From the NCBI RefSeq assembly GCF_047948215.1, contig NC_134462.1, positions 121,976,937 through 122,040,936 of the forward strand: a stretch of 64,000 nucleotides of DNA. The letters are read 5' to 3'. The notes under the pieces are model-generated. The model had not been told where the DNA came from, did no database searches, and was given only the letters and a program-made list of their open reading frames with translations. This document shows, in pieces, positions 11,901-23,157 of this stretch. A program made the translations under genes and the position numbers. How positions within the stretch are numbered: the stretch's first letter is position 1; each line of letters starts with the position of its first letter. Source of the DNA: Lycorma delicatula. Taxonomy: Eukaryota > Arthropoda > Insecta > Hemiptera > Fulgoridae.

Positions 11901-14900
11901 GAAAAATCTGTCAACTACTCCATCAAAACATCATTTGTTTTATGTTTTTTGATATAATATGATATAAAACAAAATTAGAATATACCTTGCTTAAAAAATA
12001 CTCATATATTATTTTAATAATAAAAAAAAACCTTTTTGTTCTTGTTCTATTTCAGGTTTGAAAAAAATAGAGCTGATAATAGCGCTTTGTGCAATTCAGT
12101 ACATTGTAATGTCAGTACAAATAGTAATTATGTTTTTTATCATGTTCAAATTATATAATAATCCATTTCTTTGTAATATCTGGCTTCCTTATACATTGGC
12201 GCTGACTCAAGGATTTAATGGAATCTTTTTTGGTAAGAATTAAATTTAAAAAATAAAAAAATTATACTTTTACGCATTATTTAAAATAGTTATTTTCAAA
12301 TCTAAGGAAAAACATTTCTACAGGTTAATGACAAAAGGGAAAACCCATGTTGGGATGGGCAAAACTTTATGAAAAACGTTACGAGGGAAGGTAAGTAACA
12401 TTTGATCTCATGTTTGAAAATGGGTTGTTTAAATGTAAAATCGATTAAATAAAAGTTCAATTCTAATGCTATATGTTTTTCATTAACAGATTTATGAATA
12501 TTACCGATTTATGTGTACTAGAGATGAATAAACTTTTCACGCTTAGTAACTTTTTATTGTCCTAATAGGATCAAAATTATGACCTACCAATGATACGTCA
12601 GTAAACTTTAAATGTACAGATATCAAAACAGTACTACAGACAGTCATCCACACGCTTGCTAACAAAACCAGTCTGTAAAATATTTTGACTAATGTTATTT
12701 AAACAAAAACAGATAAAAAATTTGATGTTTACATTTTCAATATGTGTTCGCTGTACAAGAGTGTGAATAAATAATAAAATAAATATTGAAGTCTATAAAT
12801 TTCTCAACAGGGCATCCACACTGTTTGAAATTTTGCAAGACTATTATTTTGGAATTTACTTGCTCAGGAAGAAGTTCACCTAAAATTTCAAGGGAAAGAA
12901 ATATTTAAAATTTTCATGGAAAATATTATATGTAAATCTTGTTAGAGAGTCACACTATGTAACAAGAAAAATATTAAAGGAAAAATTAAACATGTACCGA
13001 TACATCGATATTCTAACAAACAAAATAAATACATACCCTATTACTGTCCAATAACACCAATTATCTGCGTATTACTGCAACGTACATATTTTACTTCTTA
13101 AATCACTTTTCTATTAATTTATTTTATGACCTAAGATCTGTCATTAGACAAACGTAACAAAGAACTTGAGGTGAATGAAGAGTAAATAAATGAAAAAGAT
13201 AGAAGAATCAGCTTGTCTCTGTCAAACAGAGACAAGCTGATTCAGAAACCAGCTTGCTAAACACCATACAAATTAGGATGAACAAAATATGTGAAGCAAA
13301 TTCTTAATCGTTTGGTGTTACAATCCACTGTAACCTTTTATCTCCATAACTATCATGCTTAAGTCACAATTTGCAGCGACCAGCTACCATCTCTCATGCT
13401 CCAGTCATCCTCTTAAACATTATCCTATCACTACTTACTTGGTTGTTCTCTAATTCTCATACCTACTGGCACCAATAAAATAACCTTACGCCAGGAATCA
13501 TCTCCAATTTTTTCAAAGAACCAAATTATATTAACTTATAACGTACTAAATAATCATATTTATCAGTTTACCTAACTACTTACTTTATTTTTTAGGTCAA
13601 ACATGGTTACCCGTAAAATCTGTCTGACATATTTTTCATAAAAATTTGCAAAAACCTTTTCATATGAGTGGACTGTCAATTTTACACACAGGATTGACCA
13701 GCCAACTCAACCTGAAGGAACGTGGTTTTGCTGTCACAGACTGATCTCTTAGCCGATGATGTCCCATTTACAAGTGCCAGATATTCACCCTTACCCAAAC
13801 ATCAAGGTAAAGGATTTACTGGTTGGCTAACATCACTCTGTCATAAAGATTTCACTTCATATTTATAGATAATACATTTTATGCCTAATATATTTTATGA
13901 TTTGAATAATAGTGTTTACAATGGATTATATTAAGACTGTGTGTGGTTCCGGTTGCAGCCCATATGTAGCATGAAAGAAGTTACAACCGGTTCAGGTTCC
14001 ATGCAATCACTACTTCCATATCTTAAAGCAAAGGTCCCGGAGGAGATAAAAAGATTCAGAATTGAAGACTGTGAACAAAAATTATATATATATACCTGTA
14101 AATTAGTTAACTAGTAATTAACTAAAGCAGAATATTTATTATTTTTTTTGTACAGTAAGTCGACAGTTGAAAGATGCACTTCTACATATTTACAGTAATT
14201 TTTAAAATAATTAAATATTGTACATTGATCAAGTATACTAGTTTCAGAATTCCATCAACAGATTGGTAATGCTGAAGAGACTTATTCAGTAATTCCAAGA
14301 GAGATTCATTCAATAATTCCAAGTTAATATGGTTACATACGTTGTTAAAAACATTTCAAACGTTTGTAAGATAATGATTTGAAAAAAAAAAACAGAACTA
14401 TTTATGATTTTAATTTACTGATATTCAAAGCATCGTAAGAGAAAATACATATTTAAAAGAAAATATTTTATATATTTTTTTCTTGTTTCAGGTCTCCTTT
14501 TAAGTGTCATTTCAAAATCATATATGTTTGCAATTACAGGTGGAAACAGTGTATTTTTAATTTTTTCGACCTTGAGTGGTAAGTGAAATATAGAATACAA
14601 TAAATTATATAACTTAAAAATTAAATAATAATAATAAGTGTCATCTATTACTGTTTTTAAATGAAGTGAGTAATGCAGCAATCATGAAAATATTTGAGGC
14701 TGCCCACCAGAGATTTATACATTTTTTATACCTGCATCAATTAAAAAAAAAAAAAAAATTGACATTTGCGGTCACAATGTCACTAAATTTTCCTTTCAAA
14801 ATAAACTAACCTAACGAAGTCTTTCTACTTATCGTTTGGGCTTGTGATTTAAGAACAGATTTTCCATGTTATTTTATTTCTTTCATTCAGCTGCAGTTCA

Positions 14901-17900
14901 AACAATTCTCCCATCCTTTCAAGAATGGTATAAACTTATTCTGCAATGGATAAATTTTTAACAATATTATACAGTTCGTGTTTACACTGGAAAGGTCAAT
15001 CTTTTGGGCTGACAACCACCCACATCCATAATGGGCTGAGTGTTCATCACCAAACCTGTTAGTACTAATCACCCAAAAATTATCTCCAACAGTTTTTCAC
15101 CCAATCTTTCACACTGCACATGATCTAACACTTAGCTGACTTCCTCCCACCTCTAATTCTATTTTCCTTGCATCTCCAAACATTCTTTTTCTCAATCTTA
15201 AGTCGATTGCAATCAAAGCATTCCTGTATTCTTGTTGAAGTTTGTTTTCCTATCCTTCTTAATCTGCCAACCACTGTTCTTAAATACTTTTCTTTCATCC
15301 AACCCCAATCCATTCCCCATCTCTCTTCCACATAAGTACACTAGTAAATAATTCCACATAAAAAATGTCTCACTTCAATAGTTTGATAAAATTCTTTTTT
15401 TATTGCTTTTTTTGTTATCTGTACAAAATGTTTTCACAGAAATTTCTATTTTCTCAGAAAACATTTTTTTTCTAAAAGCATAAATAAAAAATAAAATTAA
15501 AAAAAACATGGAGTGTTTTTTTTAGTGGCATTTGTGGAATTAACTTAATTCAGTTGCATGTGATTTACTGTCTTGCTGCCATTGCAGCCAATCACTCCAA
15601 AACAATAAATAGCTACAAAATTAAATCATGTGAATAGTGCTTGTCATGTTTTTAATGATGGAACAGGTAGAACAGAGAATCTGCATTAAAATTTTGTTGG
15701 AAAATTGGTGGAAGAGTGGTATTACCAATTTCAAGATGCCTGAATGTCTACCGAAAGTGATGAAGATTCTGGCACATCCTTCAACCAAAAATCCTGAAAA
15801 AATCGAGCAAGATGTTAAACAAATGGTGATGAATGAATAACAATTACAGAGCTTGAAAATTAAGCACGAATTTCATTTGTCTCGGTACAATTGATTATAA
15901 CATAAGATCTCCGGTTGCAGCATGTAGCAGAAAAATTTGTCCCAAAACTTCTCACTCCTGAACAAAAGGAAAACAGACATGCCGGAATGTGCTAATAGTA
16001 ATCCTGACTTTATGAAACAAAATAATAACTGGAGATGAAACCTGGGTCTACTGCTATGAACCTAAAACAAATACTCATTCATCCCACTACAAAACTCCAA
16101 GTTCTTCCCAGAAAAAGAAAGTCATGCAATTAAATAAAAATGTGAAGGTCATGCTGACAATCTTTATTATCAAGGCATGGTTCATCATGAGTGCTTCTCA
16201 AGGAAAAATTGTCAATAAAGAATACTACATAATTGTTCTTTGTCAGATAAGAGATGCTGTTCAACGCAAGAGACCACAGCTTTGGGAAAATGGCAATTAA
16301 AAAAACATGGGTTCAAACAATTTCAGTATGCTCCTTACTCACCAAACATGGCTTTCCCAAGCTTAGAATTCTGTTTAAAGGAAAGAGATCTGATGATAGA
16401 GAAGAGATCAAAAGAAATGCAAGAGGACTTATGTTGCTCATACAAGAGACTTTGAAAAATGTTTCCAAGTGAAGCATTGCTGGGATAAGTGTATTACATC
16501 AGAAGGGGCCTAATTTGAAGAGGACAAGTCATTGGACAAAAAAGCTTAAGTATTTTTATTTTTATGAACCAAAGTCTGATAATATCTGACCAAATCTTGT
16601 ACGCTTAATATCAAAGTCAGTGAAGTAAAATTAACTGTTATCAACAAATACCTTAACTTCTTTAAGACATGAACGTAGGAATTCTGCATGTTGTTTCAAC
16701 AAATACAAGTCACGAATTAGGTCACTTAGTTCTGCTTGTGTGATGAGGTGAGGTTCAATATTTGATTCTTTTGGAATGTAATTAATATCTATTGAAGTTA
16801 AGAATACATTGGTTGAGCTTCTGGGGAATCAAAAATTTCTTCCCCAGAAGTTGGAGCGAACAGAATTTGTTAATAAATACCATAAAGAACTGCTCTCATA
16901 GCTGAATTGGGGTATGCAATACTGCTTTTATTGTTTGAATTGAAACCATTTGTTAAGAAAAAATAGCAGTCATCATAATATTAGTAGGCTCCCGCCAAAT
17001 CATAGGAATGTCAAAAGGCAAACTCTCTTTTTTTTCTTTTAACCAGTGGATTAGTTTAATATAACATTTGTTGCATGCTACATGTGAAGCCCAGGATTTA
17101 TCTTTGTCTTCCAAGGATCAGTCAAAACAATGTTTGTAAGCAGTTTTCAGCAGATTCGCTACTGGTTTTTGTTTGACTTTTTGTGCTGAATTCACTCGTA
17201 TGCACAAGTGAAACACACACACACACACACACACACTTTAATAAATCTTGATGTTAATAAAGTAATACTAAAAATTGGTCTATCATAAAAAAACCTTTCA
17301 CACAATTTATGACATCACTTAAGAAACAATTTTTATAATATGTGTATAATAAAACCATTACTATTAACCGTTACCAACTAAAGAACACAAGTCATACCAA
17401 GATCTGAACTCACACTGAAGAAAATTTCATCACGTTGAATTACTCATTACTTAATTTACTGACATGTATCTACATATGTCAGTGAGTCAAGTTTTTTTTT
17501 GAGGTAGAGGAATACCATTTACGCACAAAGTGATGGGCTTGCTAATAGGTTTCGCAAGATGTTATTAAGTACATAAGTGTGCCTGCGCCCTGCCGATGAA
17601 ACCTCCAACCCTGTTCTTCACCTCTTCCTAGTACCACTCTCATAGCATTTCGTCAGGAAGGGGTCACATGCCATCAGGCACGGAAGCACGGAATGCTCTC
17701 GGCCTCATCGCACCCAGGCGATCCCCAAATGCTCATGGAGCCTCCTAGATGCTCAGCCGAGAACCTGTCTGCCCCCACACCCTCCAGTGCCAAGACGAAT
17801 CCGAAACTCCTCCCATGATCTGAGGTCTTCCATCACAGTTCTTGTATTCCACCTTCCAGTATTCCTCATTTTCTAGCATTATATCCTGGAGGTCTTCCGG

Positions 17901-19824
17901 GTGGAACATATTGTCCCTTCCAATGTTATTTAATTAATTACTCCCTTCTTGCTGTTACATACCTCATGGAGAAGAAAAACATATGACACGGAGTCTCCTC
18001 TACTAAACAGATCAGGCAGTTCTCAGAGCTAAGTATGCCAAACCCGGAAGGTAAGTATCAAATATAAGTGGTCTACACACCATACATCACAATATAAATT
18101 AGATGCGAATAAGCAAATATAAAGACTACTAACTTGTATTGTTTGTTCCACGAATGATGGAACAAATAAATTTAAGGGGTTACAACTTAAGAACATTACG
18201 TTAAGGGTTGTTTCGGAATACCTATTCAGATTTAGCATATAAAATATTATATAGAACACCTACTCCCTTATCAGTTCCAAATTTTATGTTGACCAGTGTT
18301 ACATATAGAACCAACACCCACATACAGTAAACACAAAACAACTTTAAATTTACAAAGAAAAAAAAAATTGTTTGTTTACTTTGTAAAGTACGACTTTAGA
18401 CTGAATTAGTAATAAGTGAAATGTAAACATTTGATTTTCTGTTTCAAATCAGTTTATAGCCAATTCTATTACACCAAGCAGTTGGAACTAAAGGACATTA
18501 ACTGCTTCCATTATTGCCTTCATTTTTATGAATTTTGATCCTTTTGTCTTTGTTTTCTTGTATTATTTCTTTGTCAGGAACAGTATATCAATCTGGTTGT
18601 CAAAGTTTAAATTTGGTTTTTTTAACCTATGCTAAAAAGACAAGAATTTGAAAATTTACTTTCTGTTATTACATTTTCATCCTTAGCAGGAAAAATTGCT
18701 AAAGACTTTTCCCAGAAGTTTTGAGTTATGTCTTTTTCGTGTTTTTCAATTGAATTCTGCAAAAATGCAATTTTGTATTAAGAAAAAAATTTTCTTTTAT
18801 AAGGAAGTTCTTTTCAAGAAAAATATAGGGAGAATCATATTATCCATGGTATAGTAAGCTTTCATCTGCAGTAATTTCTGCTATCTCAAACTGTAAACTT
18901 CTGATCTTCTCTAAAATTAGTTATTTGAAAACGAACTACATTATTTTGCCAATCTCCATCCCATGATACTGCCATCAATTAAATTTTTATGTTGCTTATT
19001 ACTCAAGATTGTAAAATCACATTTCTAGTTCTTCAAACTGCTATGTATTTTGTTGTTTAAGAACATGAATTTGTAATGTCTTTTTTATTTCTGTTTTTTC
19101 TTATTATTATTATTCTGATTTTTTTTTTAAGTTTTATAATTTTTGTTTTTTTTATTTTGGATTTTATTGTAGATTTATTTAATTTTTTCTTGTTTAATGT
19201 AGTAGATTAATTCCTAATTGAATACCATTATATTCAGTCTAAATTTTTATTTTATCAGCTAAAAATTATAACTATACTCTAAAAATTAAAAGAGAATTAT
19301 TTACAAAAATAAACTGATATAGCATCAATTTATTTATTTAATAAAATAGTACAGAATATTAGATGATGGGCAAACTATTTCAATGTTTAGATTTGTATTG
19401 TGATATGAAAGAGCATAGAGATAAAGAGAAAAATGTATCTAATTCAGATTTTTTTTAGGTAAGCACATTCTAAAGTTTATTAAACTTTACTTATTTAAAA
19501 TAAATAATCAAAATTAACTTACGCTAGGCTGAATATTAAGTATACATATTTTTTTAATATAATTTTAATTCTTATTCCTTATTGCTTATATTTACAGGAT
19601 TTGTTTGGCCAGTACAAGGAGCAAATCCAATAATAGCAAATATAATATGGTACACACCTTTAGCTTTACCAACAGAATCATTTCGAGGAATGACAGATCA
19701 TGGATGGACATTTTTACATCCGAGAATTTATCCTGGTTTTATATCATCTATTATCTGGTCAATGCTCTATATAACAATACTAACTTTAATAATTTTGAAA
19801 AAGGGTTTAATTGATAAAAAATGA
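2851..19824 (+). CDS. ABCH-subfamily ABC transporter (ABCG23-like), C-terminal membrane half, gene 1
   Basis: Five exons (2851-2921, 5289-5377, 12056-12232, 14492-14578, 19598-19824) join into 651 nt, giving 216 codons and a TGA with no frame break; all introns are GT-AG. The encoded order matches the second half of an ABCH half-transporter: the F-E-x-P-V-Y-G segment before helix 2, a helix followed by an I-I-H-E-K-S-x-G-F turn, two helices around positions 12100-12230, the conserved G-F-V-W-P-V-Q-G segment, the last extracellular loop, and a final helix with a short basic tail (K-K-G-L-I-D-K-K). ABCH proteins are plasma-membrane half-transporters with an N-terminal ATPase domain; Drosophila Snustorr (CG9990) is needed for the cuticular lipid barrier. 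The substrate here cannot be read from sequence. The ATPase half is not in the window. No disabling lesion is visible. Gene 2 lies about 13.6 kb downstream on the same strand. Confidence 0.85.
3493..4993 (-). mobile_element. R1/Jockey-type LINE, family A copy 1: 5'-truncated and internally deleted
   Basis: The minus strand carries pieces of the reverse transcriptase: 4456-4650 contains K-S-G-K-D-P-S-E-I-S-S-Y-R-P-I-S followed by a K-L-F-E-R-Q-V-V-E-R-I helix, and 4631-5008 contains the preceding segment ending in a K-A-P-G-I-D-Q-L-H-P motif. The 3' part (3493-4085) matches 42839-43200 of the larger copy. Near position 4088 the sequence jumps straight from the 3' region into RT sequence, so about 0.9 kb present in the larger copy (about 43205-44115) is missing. 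The 14-bp direct repeat tttgaacctcaaca at 3479-3492 and 4994-5007 is a target-site duplication that fixes both ends. Stops and frameshifts show it is dead. Confidence 0.85.
5289..5377 (+). CDS. ABCH gene 1, exon b (TM2)
   Basis: The acceptor tatttttcag and donor gtaaaa bound 89 nt. The first base completes the Asn codon from exon a. It encodes a hydrophobic helix and the E-K-S-S-G-F-L-Q-R-S turn that corresponds to the E-R-x-x-G-L-x-x-R-S motif of the family. It ends in phase 1. Confidence 0.8.
6155..6720. repeat. 284-bp-period tandem duplication inside the Tigger-like element
   Basis: Copy 1 (6155-6436) and copy 2 (6439-6720) appear identical over 282 bases with a period of 284. The unit covers the end of the transposase catalytic region, including the H-I-Q-P-L-D motif on the minus strand. 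The near identity contrasts with the decayed surroundings, so the duplication is recent relative to the element, or is an assembly artefact. Confidence 0.9.
6788..7580 (-). pseudogene. Tigger-like transposase pseudogene (main readable part)
   Basis: Readable minus-strand segments run from ATG 7580 (M-T-S-G-K-R-I-K) through a CENP-B-type helix-turn-helix, the G-W-L-S-R-W-K-T-R segment, the first DDE-superfamily Asp in S-A-D-E-M-G-L, and on to D-S-L-P-V-H-Y and F-S-E-W-L-S-N-W-D near 6830. At least three frame changes are needed. The remainder lies in the duplicated block below 6780. Confidence 0.8.
8309..9480. other. Intron sequence of gene 1 between the Tigger and LINE B elements; nothing recognised
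   Basis: AT-rich sequence with stop codons in all frames, without clear repeats, RNA genes or protein similarity that I can see. Confidence 0.5.
9494..10916 (+). mobile_element. R1-type LINE, family B copy 1: 5'-truncated 3' end
   Basis: The element starts inside ORF2 at E-T-V-M-Y-A-A-P-V-W-G, the thumb region following the reverse transcriptase, and continues to a C-terminal zinc-finger-like segment at about 9930-10010 (G-L-C-P-D-C-R-V-D-D-T-V-D-R-V-L-Y-V-C-P; the family His is Arg here). A 0.8-kb 3' UTR ends in ctacggggttggga. The 13-bp direct repeat tggcctttaattt at 9481-9493 and 10917-10929 is a clean target-site duplication. Frameshifts at about 9720-9920 show it is inactive. Confidence 0.88.
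10930..12055. other. Intron of gene 1; one hairpin and a possible SINE tail
   Basis: No coding signal. It contains the perfect hairpin at 11416-11455 and, at about 11629-11665, a ctttctttcttttt...gtttagtctccgg stretch resembling the reverse-complemented 3' tail of the SINE family at 26.3-26.7 kb. Confidence 0.45.
11416..11455. repeat. Perfect 17-bp hairpin
   Basis: Arms 11416-11432 (ttgagttgaaaatttaa) and 11439-11455 are perfect reverse complements with a 6-nt loop. It lies in non-coding intron sequence with no other explanation. Confidence 0.85.
12056..12232 (+). CDS. ABCH gene 1, exon c (TM3-TM4)
   Basis: The acceptor tctatttcag and donor gtaaga bound 177 nt that fit phase 1 at both ends. 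It encodes I-E-L followed by two long hydrophobic stretches, then L-T-Q-G-F-N-G-I-F-F-G, matching the family segment L-x-Q-G-x-x-G-x-x-F-G. Confidence 0.85.
12233..14491. other. Intron of gene 1; nothing recognised except one hairpin
   Basis: AT-rich, no readable ORF, no recognised repeat apart from the perfect hairpin at 13205-13243. Confidence 0.5.
13205..13243. repeat. Perfect 18-bp hairpin with 3-nt loop
   Basis: Arms 13205-13222 (gaatcagcttgtctctgt) and 13226-13243 are perfectly complementary around the loop caa. Its sequence is not AT-biased, which makes chance unlikely. Confidence 0.9.
14492..14578 (+). CDS. ABCH gene 1, exon d (TM5)
   Basis: The acceptor tcttgtttcag and donor gtaagt bound 87 nt in phase 1 at both ends. 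It encodes L-L-L-S-V-I-S-K through to F-S-T-L-S-G, equivalent to the helix that ends just before the V-W-P-x-x-G motif. Confidence 0.8.
14579..15600. other. Intron of gene 1; unassigned sequence
   Basis: A minus-strand ORF at 15125-15331 has many basic residues and Trp (M-E-E-R-W-G-M-D-W-G-W), which might be a LINE remnant, but I recognise no motif. Otherwise non-coding. Confidence 0.35.
15610..16560 (+). mobile_element. mariner (SETMAR-type) transposon relic
   Basis: The plus strand reads as mariner transposase in pieces: N-terminal E-Q-R-I-C-I-K, a linker ending D-V-K-Q-M-V-M-N-E (to 15840), then I-T-G-D-E-T-W-V-Y with the first catalytic Asp at 16034-16036, followed by K-V-M-L-T-I-F, K-I-V-N-K-E-Y-Y-I and K-R-P-Q-L-W. 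Directly after this the segment carrying the second catalytic Asp (D-N-A-P-A-H in relatives) is absent, and the text resumes with K-K-H-G-F and A-P-Y-S-P-N-M-A, where the third catalytic Asp is lost. It sits in the last intron of gene 1. Terminal repeats were not resolved, so the ends are approximate. Confidence 0.85.
16561..17574. other. Intron of gene 1; dinucleotide repeat and a dispersed repeat
   Basis: Non-coding. It holds an (AC)n run at 17211-17236 and, at about 17400-17450, a stretch that recurs inverted at about 54735-54790 (shared core gatgaaattttcttcag). Confidence 0.5.
17211..17236. repeat. (AC)n microsatellite
   Basis: About 13 uninterrupted AC units. Confidence 0.95.
17575..18050 (-). 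mobile_element. LINE 3' fragment (R1/Loa/Jockey-type C-terminus)
   Basis: The reverse complement reads in two frames as the C-terminal cysteine-rich tail of a non-LTR retrotransposon: N-C-L-I-C-L-V-E-E-T-P-C-H-M-F-F, then a R-Y-V-T-A-R-R-E segment and, one frame over, F-H-P-E-D-L-Q-D-I-M-L-E-N-E-E-Y-W. These correspond to the C-x2-C...H...C plus E-D-L...M-L tail seen in such elements. The GC content is clearly above the flanks. Ends were not fixed by a target duplication. Confidence 0.65.
18051..19597. other. Last part of the final intron of gene 1; nothing recognised
   Basis: Very AT-rich with long T tracts before the acceptor at 19597. No gene or repeat could be supported. Confidence 0.5.
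19598..19824 (+). CDS. ABCH gene 1, terminal exon
   Basis: The acceptor tatatttacag precedes 19598, and the reading frame ends at TGA 19822-19824. It encodes FVWPVQG, then P-T-E-S-F-R-G-M, an aromatic-rich loop (H-G-W-T-F-L-H-P) and the last helix F-I-S-S-I-I-W-S-M-L-Y. This is the strongest ABCH diagnostic in gene 1. Confidence 0.9.
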
Positions 19825-19874
19825 TCAAATTACACTGATATAAGTTAGTCTTAATCCACAATTTAATTTATTAT

Positions 19875-19880
19875 AATAAA
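19875..19880 (+). promoter_or_regulatory. Candidate polyadenylation signal of ABCH gene 1
   Basis: AATAAA lies 51 bases after the stop codon of gene 1. Such hexamers are common in AT-rich DNA, so position is the only support. Confidence 0.4.
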
Positions 19881-22374
19881 CTAGACAATACTTAGAAATG
19901 GTTTTAGCAAAGTTGAATCATTATCAGCAAAGAACAAGAAACATATTCTATATGAAAAGATTAGAGTACAATAATAATCATTATTTATCTCCCCGTACTA
20001 TTAACAATACCAAACTATATTATTAGCAATGATTCTTAATGTATCATAAAACACACAATAATTTTTATCGTGGAATACAATTAAAATTCTTAGATAAATC
20101 CAGAGAGATATGAGACAATTAATTCCAGTCATCACTGAGTCCAGATTAACCAAAGCACATTTTTTCATAACGGTGAAACCGCTTATGTAGGATTGCACTA
20201 GTTTAATCATATTCTGTAACTATGACATCAACAGCAGGAAGTATTTGATTGTTTTGTTATTGAATAACCTACTTAACTTTTAAAAAATATAACAAGAAAA
20301 GAAATCTTATAATTTTAACTTGTGTAGTAATTCTTACATTTAGTGTAATCAACATTTTTAAAAATACCAAAACCAGGCAGATAGTACTAGTTTTTCTGCA
20401 ATGCTATGATTCAAATCCAATTTTTGCTGAAGAAGAGTAATTCATTACATAAGGCAAAATGCATGTGAAACAGAATGTAATGTAATCATTTCTAACTTGA
20501 AAAATAAAAAATCTGGTGAGGACTACACATGACTTCCTTGTATGTCTTTTAAATTACATATACACATTTTTGCTGCACTTCATTTAAACTTATTTCATTT
20601 GAAAGTGAAGTACAATCCTCCAATTCTTTAATAAAAGAGGACAGTTACATAAATTCTAAAATATTAGTTTTTATTAACATCAAATATTTATACAATTATT
20701 AATTCATTCTACAATCTTACGTGAAACAGTAGCAGTCCCTTGATTACTCTTTAAATAAATTGTTTACCAAATAATCCAATAATAAAAACTGTTATTCTAC
20801 ACAGGGTAGGGTAAGGTCAAAATTAATATTTGTAACCAGTATACATGAGATCACTAAATGGAATAGTTTAATTTATTATTCAATTTTATAAGACACACCA
20901 GAAATCTTATGCATATTGTGTACAAGTGAAAAAAATTTTCAACAATCACTTTAAATTGAATACAATTCAAAAATGTATTTTATTTTTCTGTCAAATTAAT
21001 TAAATAAAACAATTTTTTTTAAAAATAAATATACAATTTTTATTAAAAAAGAAAAAACAAAAAGAGATGAAGTCTGATTTGAACCGATGTGCCTCCCCTT
21101 TAAGATGCAAATATTTCATTAATTAAAATTTTAATTTTAATTTCGTATGCAATCAAAAAGGAAGGTGCACAACTAGATATTACCTAAATCCAAAATTTCA
21201 ACATCCTACGGCGGCTAATCGTTTTTGAGTTTGCGAGATACATACCTACATATAGACGTTATGCCGAAACTAGTCAAAATGGATATTTCCGTTGAAATAT
21301 GAAAACCGAAATGTTTCATGATCACAATACTTCCTTTACTTTCTACAAGGAAGTAAGAAAAAAATTAAAAAAATAAAAAAGGATGAAATCATTAGAGTGA
21401 AATTTTTTACCGTCACAATACTTACTTTACTTCATACAAGGAAGTAAAAAACAGGCTTAATTGGATTTTAACACAGAATAAATAAATCAAATATGAACCG
21501 GCTACTATCCCAACACAGAGTGTATAAAATAACTGTTAAGGTCAGGTAAAATTACCATTAAATAATTATTTTAAAATGTAGTTACTTTTAACTGGATTTC
21601 AATAACAATGTTATCTATGTACTTTGGTTATTGGGATTCAATTAATGACACTGTTTTACCGTTTCGAGAATGATTAGTCTGACAATAAGCAAGACCTACT
21701 GTCAAACAGTAGTAAATATAAATAAAATATTTAAATACATCAAACATTATAACACATGATTTATTATTTTTTTTTATAAATAAATATAAACAAATCTCAC
21801 TTTCAAAATAAAATTACTTTGGCACTAATATTTCACTTTTTTATTGGATGTGTATCAGACAGTGTTTTTTTTTTGTAATTTTAATTAAATCTGTCCTAAC
21901 CTTCCTTATAACTGTAATGATATAATACATGTAAACCACCAGAATGGATGTGTCACTTTTTAGAAAAAAATTAGTGTCTCATATCAAGTTACCATCGCTA
22001 CAACACATAACAGAAGAATATAAAACTGAACGGTTATTTATTCTAGTCTACATTTTGCAAGCATATTGTGCTAATTCTATCTCAGCAAAATTGTGCAGTC
22101 ACAAACATAACTGGGAAAAAAAGTAATTTATTTAAATTATTTGTGGTTCGCCATTAAAATTATCAACAAATTCATTCCAGTTAAATATAATACATATATT
22201 ATATAAGACAAATAGAACATATATAAGACATATATTATATAAAAAAATATAAAGCTTTACACCTTTCAGTGTTGTAACAAACTTTTATAACAATAAAAAT
22301 ATCTGGTAATATATGATGCTGTTTATTTTTTGAATGGATTAAATAAGAACAAATTACCAAATCCTTTAACAACT
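19881..22374. other. Intergenic between the ABCH paralogs; dispersed repeat at 21.04-21.45 kb
   Basis: No gene seen. The stretch at about 21060-21450 looks repetitive: it contains two spaced copies of ctt(t)actt...acaaggaagtaa, and its segment gatgaagtctgatttgaacc...gatgtgcct recurs inverted at about 54950-55000. It is likely a non-autonomous repeat, class unknown. Confidence 0.5.
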
Positions 22375-22460
22375 GCTGACCTCCATAGCGGAGGGGAAAT
22401 GTTCAGCCTTTCATCTGCAGGTTGAATCCTGGTCAGGCATGGCATTATATATTCATACTC
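22375..22460 (+). mobile_element. tRNA-derived SINE head (second SINE family)
   Basis: Contains gctgacctccatagcgga, then cctttcatctgcaggttgaatcctggtcaggcatgg split across the usual RNA polymerase III A- and B-box spacing; the B box is ggttgaatcc. The same head occurs on the minus strand at 51121-51279. The copy appears truncated downstream. Confidence 0.6.
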
Positions 22461-22479
22461 TTACACTCTTATATACTAC

Positions 22480-22505
22480 ATATTACATCCAATAGGATGT
22501 AATAT
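22480..22505. repeat. Perfect 11-bp hairpin
   Basis: Arms 22480-22490 (atattacatcc) and 22495-22505 with loop aata. It sits in an AT-rich palindromic tract. Confidence 0.8.
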
Positions 22506-22835
22506 ATAATAATATACTATATGTTATAAACTATATGTTGTAGTATATAATAATTTACTACAGCATTTTACATAATCTCACACAATTATATGTTTTTATC
22601 GTTATAAGTTTTAACATGGTGAATTAATCAACCAAAAAAATAAAAATCCGTAACAAAAATGTGATGAATGTACAATACAATAAAAATGTGCAAACTTCAT
22701 ACTCTACATTTGAATTTTTTTCCAGTAAATTTAATTTTTTTTTTGTTATGAGTAATTTAATTATTTTATTTTGTTTTATTTTATTTATATAATAGTTTCC
22801 ACTTACCAACAATCTTTAATACTACGCTCGAGTGC

Positions 22836-22860
22836 TTTCGGATTAGTAATCCATCCTCAG
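22836..22860 (-). ncRNA. Hammerhead-ribozyme-like core in the left arm
   Basis: On the minus strand CTGAGGA (box CUGANGA) is followed by one unpaired T, a 5-bp stem ggatt/aatcc with loop act, and then GAAA. This is the catalytic core order of hammerhead ribozymes, which are known from Penelope-like terminal repeats. Stems I and III are not clearly closed here, so activity is doubtful. The right arm (23448-23472, plus strand) has CTGAGGA but GAAA has become AAAA. Confidence 0.45.
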
Positions 22861-22948
22861 GAACGCTGATGTATTATAGTTATTTACTTCATATATTAAT
22901 TATACTAACTTGAATTATTGAAATTATATATATATATAGTTTTTAAAA

Positions 22949-23157
22949 TGTGCAAATTGTAATCTGGAATATAACGAGATGACAAACCGATCTTTTTCGA
23001 TTAGAATTAATGAACACATTAATTGTATAAACAAGGTAACTAAAGAATGATCCAATTTTCCTTGACACATCTTAGAAAATAATCAAAATTACAACCCATA
23101 TAATTTTATTTATATTCTTGAATATTCCAAAACCTTCATAAAACAAATATTATAGAA
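22949..23157 (+). pseudogene. GIY-YIG endonuclease fragment of the short Penelope-like element
   Basis: The paired cysteines (C-A-N-C), the R-S-F-x-x-R-x-x-E-H block and the downstream H-I-L-E-N-N segment are in the usual order for a Penelope-like endonuclease. The Y-I-G tripeptide has decayed to Y-N-E. TGA stops at about 23045 and within the second segment make it non-functional. Confidence 0.7.

Noticed and set aside
13205..13243. A bacterial-type terminator hairpin.
   Set aside because: Eukaryotic intron context, no T tract following the stem.
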